From assembly GCF_020740795.1 (NCBI RefSeq), contig NC_067301.1, positions 7,578,501 through 7,642,500 on the forward strand: DNA of 64,000 bases, written 5' to 3'. Position numbers and translations under genes: made by a program. Origin of the DNA: Apus apus (lineage: Eukaryota > Chordata > Aves > Apodiformes > Apodidae). Below the pieces are notes generated by a model. That model searched no databases, was not told the origin of the DNA, and worked only from the letters and a program-made list of their open reading frames with translations. Numbering within the stretch: position 1 is the stretch's first letter; every line of letters starts with the position of its first letter. This document shows positions 59,637 through 64,000 of the stretch, one piece after another.

Positions 59637-62600
59637 ATGCCCCAACGTCATGTCGTGCAGATGTCCACCAGCCATGCCAGCTACGGTGTCTGCGTGTTGG
59701 GTACCGAGGTCTTCCTCGACACGCGCCGGTAAGACTTTGGGCTTGGGGCATCCCCATCCTTTTCTAGAATGGTCATGGGTTTTGGGGGGAGCCCCATAGT
59801 GGGTTTTGCTCTTAGTTTGGAGAAATAGGTGCTAGAGGGTCAAAATTAGAGCTCATTTTGAGTCCATGTTGTGAGTTCGTCCAAGGGCTTTGAGCACTGG
59901 GTGCAGTTTTGGGTATCGCAGTATAGGAAGGACATGGAGGTGCTGGACAGGGTGCAGAGAAGGGCAACTAGGCTGTTGAGGGGTCTGGAGAACAGGTCTT
60001 ATGAGGAGAGGCTAAGGGAGCTGGGGCTGCTCAGCCTGGAGAAGAGAAGGCTGAGGGGAGACCTCGTTGTCTACAACTACCTGAAAGGAGGGTGTAGTGA
60101 GGCAGGTGTTGGCCTCTTCTCCCTAGAGATAGGGCAAGAGGAAATGGGGTCAAGTTGTGCCAGGGGAGGTTCAGATTGGATATTAGGAAAAATTTCTTCA
60201 CAGAAAGAGTGGTGAGGCCTTGGAACAGGTTGCCCAGGGAGGTGGTGGAGGCACCATCCCTGGAGGTGGGTCAAACAATGGGTAGACATAGTGCTTCAGG
60301 AAATGGGTTAGTGGTCAAGGGAGTGTAGGACTGATGGTTGGACTTGATGATCCTGAAGGTCTTTTCCAACCTTAATGATTCTATGATTCTAAGTTCCTTT
60401 GGTGCACGAGGGACACGTCCCACTGGGTCTGTCTTAGAGGATGATGTCCCGTGGGGAGTTGCACCCAAAGGAGGGACGTCTGGCAAACGGGAGGCGTTGA
60501 AGCGTAGCCGCGCCGTGACGATTTGCAGGCAAGGCCCAAGCACACCCCGGCTGAGTGGGATCTATTTCTGGCTGTGAAAACATTGGGCAAGAGCAATTCA
60601 AGACAAGCAACTTGGCTAAAATGGAGTAAAGAATAAAATGTGTGGCTCAGGCAGAAAAAATTCCACCGGAAAGATTTTCATGGGTGATTTCATGACGAGA
60701 TGATATTTTTTTCTTTTCCCCAACATTCATTCTGGGGGTTGCTTTACTGGCCAGATGTGAGGCTGTGTTTACCCTGCTGTCACCTTGTCATTATTCAATA
60801 AATCATGTTTATAATGATAGAGGCTACAGGAACAAGCCAGTCGGCATCGCATCTGGGGCAATTATTGAGGTTTTGTGTTGGAGCTGGGCCAGGACGTGCC
60901 ATTGTCCCCCCAGAAAGGCTTCAGATGGAGAGAAAGTCATCTTTTTTTCCCTCAACCTACATAAAACCTATTATTTGCATCTTTTTTTTCTGGTTTTGGA
61001 CTCAAAGCAAGCCTAGCTTCATTTAAACACAAGGCCCAAGCCCTAGAAAGGGCTGATTTGGCTTCTTAGTAGCAAAATCTGAGCTCTGGTCCAAACCAGC
61101 AGAGAGCAGATGTTCTTCCAAGTAAGAAAAAAATGGGATAATTTTGTTCCTGGAGAGCAGGTGATGAATGGGTCAAACTTTGACTCGTGGTTTGGTCTGT
61201 TTGGGGGCAGAAAATGGAGCAGGATGGGGATTCAGTGGTGGTGCTGAGGTGTGAGGGCTGTAAAATGAGGGCAAAGAGACCCAAACCTGGAGGAGCCGTG
61301 GCGTGCGACAGCGTGCCGGTGGATTTACGATGTTGGGCACTGTTAAATAAAAGGGGTGACAAGTGAGATGAGGCTTTAATCTCCACTTACAAGCTGCTGC
61401 AGGCACCAGGGGTACCATGCCAAGAGCAACACCAGGAACAAATCTCTCCTGTGGGTTGTTTTATTATTTTATGTGTTCTGGCTGTTCAAATTGACCACTC
61501 TGGCCCTTTTTGCATGCGGCCAGGGAGGCTGGTTCCTGATGGCAGACAGGTTGGAGCACTCGTGCTCCTGGGATGGAGGTGCTGGGGCTGTAATGAGCAG
61601 GTAGGCAGCACTTCAAAGGCAAGGGATGTCATGGAGGTGGGGTGTGGGTTCTCCATGCTCAGATTCAGGCTCCACTCCAGTTTGGGCATCTCTCAGATCA
61701 GGGGATGGTACAACAATAAGCGTCTCCCCAGGTGGTTGGCATCAAACATTGCCCTGGTTCATTGTTGGGGTTTTGTCATTGGATGCTGAAATTTTGGAGG
61801 TTTTCTTGTTGTTGTGGAGGGAGGTTGGATGCCCAAACTTCAGTGATTCCCAGTCTAAGCTTAACCACAGGCAGACGTGCTGGAGCTCCAGTGAGAGCTC
61901 TGCTTGCTCAACACCACCACAGAGATAATACACATAAAATCCAGACAATGAATTTCATCACCCAAAGATGGTTTCTGAGTCCTTTCCACCCAGTTAAAGC
62001 TGGATTTTAATTCCAGGTTCATGCATTTGGCTCCACAGAGGAGAACAGGAGGGACAGCTTGGTCAGTAACCTTCTCTGTTTCAGATCAACCCCCAAAGAT
62101 GCCACGTCATTTGATGTCTATGCCACCTCTGCAGTTACAGTCCACATGATCCACAACCCCACCACCAGACCCATGATTAACTCCAGATGGCCCCTGGAGC
62201 CTGATATTGAGATTGTAGTGACCATTGATGTCACCAGCACAACAGTCAATGACAATAAGGTGAGTTGCTTTTTATGCACCAAAACTGGAAAGAGGAGTCA
62301 GATTTTCCAGGAACGAAGGGCAGATTTGGGGCCTTTCTAGGTAGTGCTGACATGGGGCTCATTTCCACGGAGAAAACTCAAATGTAAAAAGAGTTGTGTA
62401 ATCATCATGTACGAGAAATGAAACCAAGAAGGAGAAGGAGATCACATGTTGTGTCCTAAAGATGAGCTAGCAGTGATTGCAAAAGCTGGTGGCAGAAGCT
62501 CCATGCCAGGCAGCAAAAATACTCCCAATTTTTCATGCTGAAGGAGGCAGGAATGGTTCAGCTGAATTATGATTAATGGAGAATGGCTCAGATGAACCCT

Positions 62601-62770
62601 CCACAAGCTACTTGTGTAGCATTGATTGGTCAAGTCAATGAGTGAGAAAACCTACTCACCATGACAGGACTTGGATCATGATCTCGTTATGTCTTTGCAG
62701 GTTAAGATTTCATATTATGGACGGGAAGACAATGAGCTCTCAGTGGCTTGGTTGTATCTCACCTGTGTAG
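59637..62770 (+). CDS. PADI1/PADI3-like protein-arginine deiminase, exons 1-3 only (continues past the right edge)
   Basis: Exons: 59637-59728 (92 nt), 62085-62259 (175 nt), 62701-62770 (70 nt), each with AG/GT borders and matching phases, giving the first 112 residues. Sizes of exons 1 and 3 equal those of the PADI2 gene here. The start MPQRHVVQ fits the family (human PADI1 MAPKRVVQ). Residues VCVLGTE and, in exon 2, RWPLEPD and VNDNK match the N-terminal cupredoxin-like PAD domain, and exon 3 ([15 protein letters not shown]) precedes the expected ISLD calcium-loop exon, which is not in the window. The gene is head-to-head with PADI2, as PADI1 is in human, but likeness to PADI1 and PADI3 is mixed, so no symbol is given. 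The active site cannot be judged from this part. Confidence 0.88.
59868..60395 (+). mobile_element. CR1 LINE of a distinct subfamily, PADI intron 1
   Basis: From GTTGTGAGTTCGTCCAAGGG through AGGAGAGGCTAAGGGAGCTG to CTTAATGATTCTATGATTCT. Its body differs from the common type in this window and begins 140 bases after exon 1. Confidence 0.85.
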
Positions 62771-64000
62771 GTAGGTGTTACACCAAAGCTTGTTTGAAGC
62801 CAGCCAACCCTTTTTGATGCCAACATCTAGTTGGGTCCATGGGATGGGAGTTAAGTGGGGGGCGCGGGCCGCCCGTCTGATGTGCAATGAAGGTTTGGGT
62901 GTTGACTGATGCTGACAAGCAAGAGGGAAATAATTAAAATGTTATTATGCTGCCTTATATGGTGCAAAAAAGACACAGGCTGGGCCGTGTCCCCACCCAA
63001 AGCACACACACCAAGTCTTCTCTTCTGCTTGCCAAGACCATTGCGTTGGCAGAAGAGGATGCAAAGGAGATCATCTCACCCAACTTTGGCCAACATCCCC
63101 CTCCTGAAACTCTGTTGCAGTTAGGGGAGAGGAAGAGGCACCAAAGTGTAGTTGTCTGACCTATTTTAGAAGTTTAGGATGAGGTGAATCATTCCCTTGA
63201 AATGCCTATTTTCCTCTGCTGACTACAAAGGGAGTCTAGACAACCAGTCTAGAGCCTTCCACTTGGATGGATTAATTACCCTAAATTTGGGATTTTCCAA
63301 AGTGTTCACATGGAAGTCAGACCTGTGTCCTTAACTCATGTATATGCCTCCCAAAATTGGACCTGAAGAGCCTGATGGTTTCCCACATCCCACGACTGGA
63401 TGGGGCTCCACTGGAGCCATCTGGAGCCACCACTTTCCACGAGGCTTTTGCCTTACAAATGCTCTTTGCTTGCTGAGATTTAAAGCTTCGTTTCCAGCTT
63501 CTCCAAGTCCTCCTCTCTGCATTAAGGACCACCTCTGCTTCAGTGCCTGTGTTTTCCACATGTGCCATATCCCATTTGGAGGAATTTTGTGTATTAAGAT
63601 AGTTTTAATAAAGGTTTAGGCAGGTTTTAGATGAGGTTGATGGTGAAGTTCAGCTTGATTGCAGCAGAGGCAGAGATTTGGGCCAGGAAAGGCTCTTTAA
63701 GGGAAAGTCCTTCTCAAATGTTGCACCAAGCCTAGTAATTTATTTAGATGTCCACTCAACCAAGGGGAAAACACGTGTTTTGGCTTCACAAAAGACCCTT
63801 GAACTTGGTGAAGGCACAAAATATGCCATGAAGTGGGTCCATCCCTGCTGGGGAAACCAAAACAGAAGATAGCTGGAGACCAAAGTGGGAAAGCCATGAA
63901 GAAGCCATCAGGCTGGCTTTTCCATCAGTGTTGCATTGGAGACGTTGGGTCTGGAGCAGCTTCAGGGTGTGAAGGTGGGGTCAGTGTTGGGTGACTCATG
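62771..64000 (+). other. Intron 3 of the plus-strand PADI gene (incomplete)
   Basis: No exon 4 (expected to encode ISLD-type calcium-loop residues) was found before the window ends, so intron 3 is longer than 1.2 kb. No CR1 3' end or clear repeat was seen. Confidence 0.6.

Overview
This is a bird nuclear genome window, probably from a small GC-rich chromosome. Two things show this: vertebrate genes with complete exon sets, and very dense chicken-repeat-1 (CR1) LINEs, which I estimate cover about a fifth of the window (roughly 13-14 kb in more than 30 pieces). The gene order is ATP13A2 - SDHB - PADI2 on the minus strand, then a second PADI gene on the plus strand. This matches the conserved ATP13A2-SDHB-PADI block of human 1p36. 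The CR1 load is well above what I recall as usual for birds. Clades with CR1 expansions, such as woodpeckers and relatives, are possible hosts, but that is inference.

Regions: 1-2740 is gene-free, GC-rich sequence with homopolymer runs and simple repeats; a neighbour such as MFAP2 may lie beyond the left edge. 2745-23155 is ATP13A2 (minus), a lysosomal P5B polyamine-transporting ATPase. I could place all 29 coding exons, and they join in frame to 1171 codons plus a stop. Its promoter and 5' end (22300-23350) form a CpG island, with several unrelated tandem repeats in and around it. 24080-25970 is an intergenic spacer with CR1 debris and a displaced copy of an ATP13A2 intron segment. 25976-39856 is SDHB (minus), with eight coding exons giving 281 aa and all iron-sulphur cysteines in place. 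40125-40765 is a solo LTR fossil between the SDHB promoter and the PADI2 poly(A) signal. 40866-52972 is PADI2 (minus), with sixteen coding exons giving 665 aa. 53000-59600 is the PADI2/PADI spacer. 59637 onward is a PADI1/PADI3-like gene (plus), with exons 1-3 inside the window and the rest beyond the right edge.

The most notable result is in PADI2. The reading frame is whole and strongly conserved, and the nucleophile Cys647 and substrate-binding Asp351 are kept. However, the catalytic loop that reads G-H-V-D-E in human PADI2 reads G-Q-V-N-E here, so His471 is Gln and Asp473 is Asn. Several calcium-ligand positions also differ. This looks like a conserved but catalytically impaired member of the family, next to a second PADI gene that may carry the activity. 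PADI2 also uses one GC-AG intron. Other points of interest are a 31-bp duplication carrying YY1-like sites in the SDHB promoter, nested and inverted CR1 copies in introns, and a 16-bp G-rich repeat whose every unit repeats the ATP13A2 intron 1 donor-like GTGCGG.
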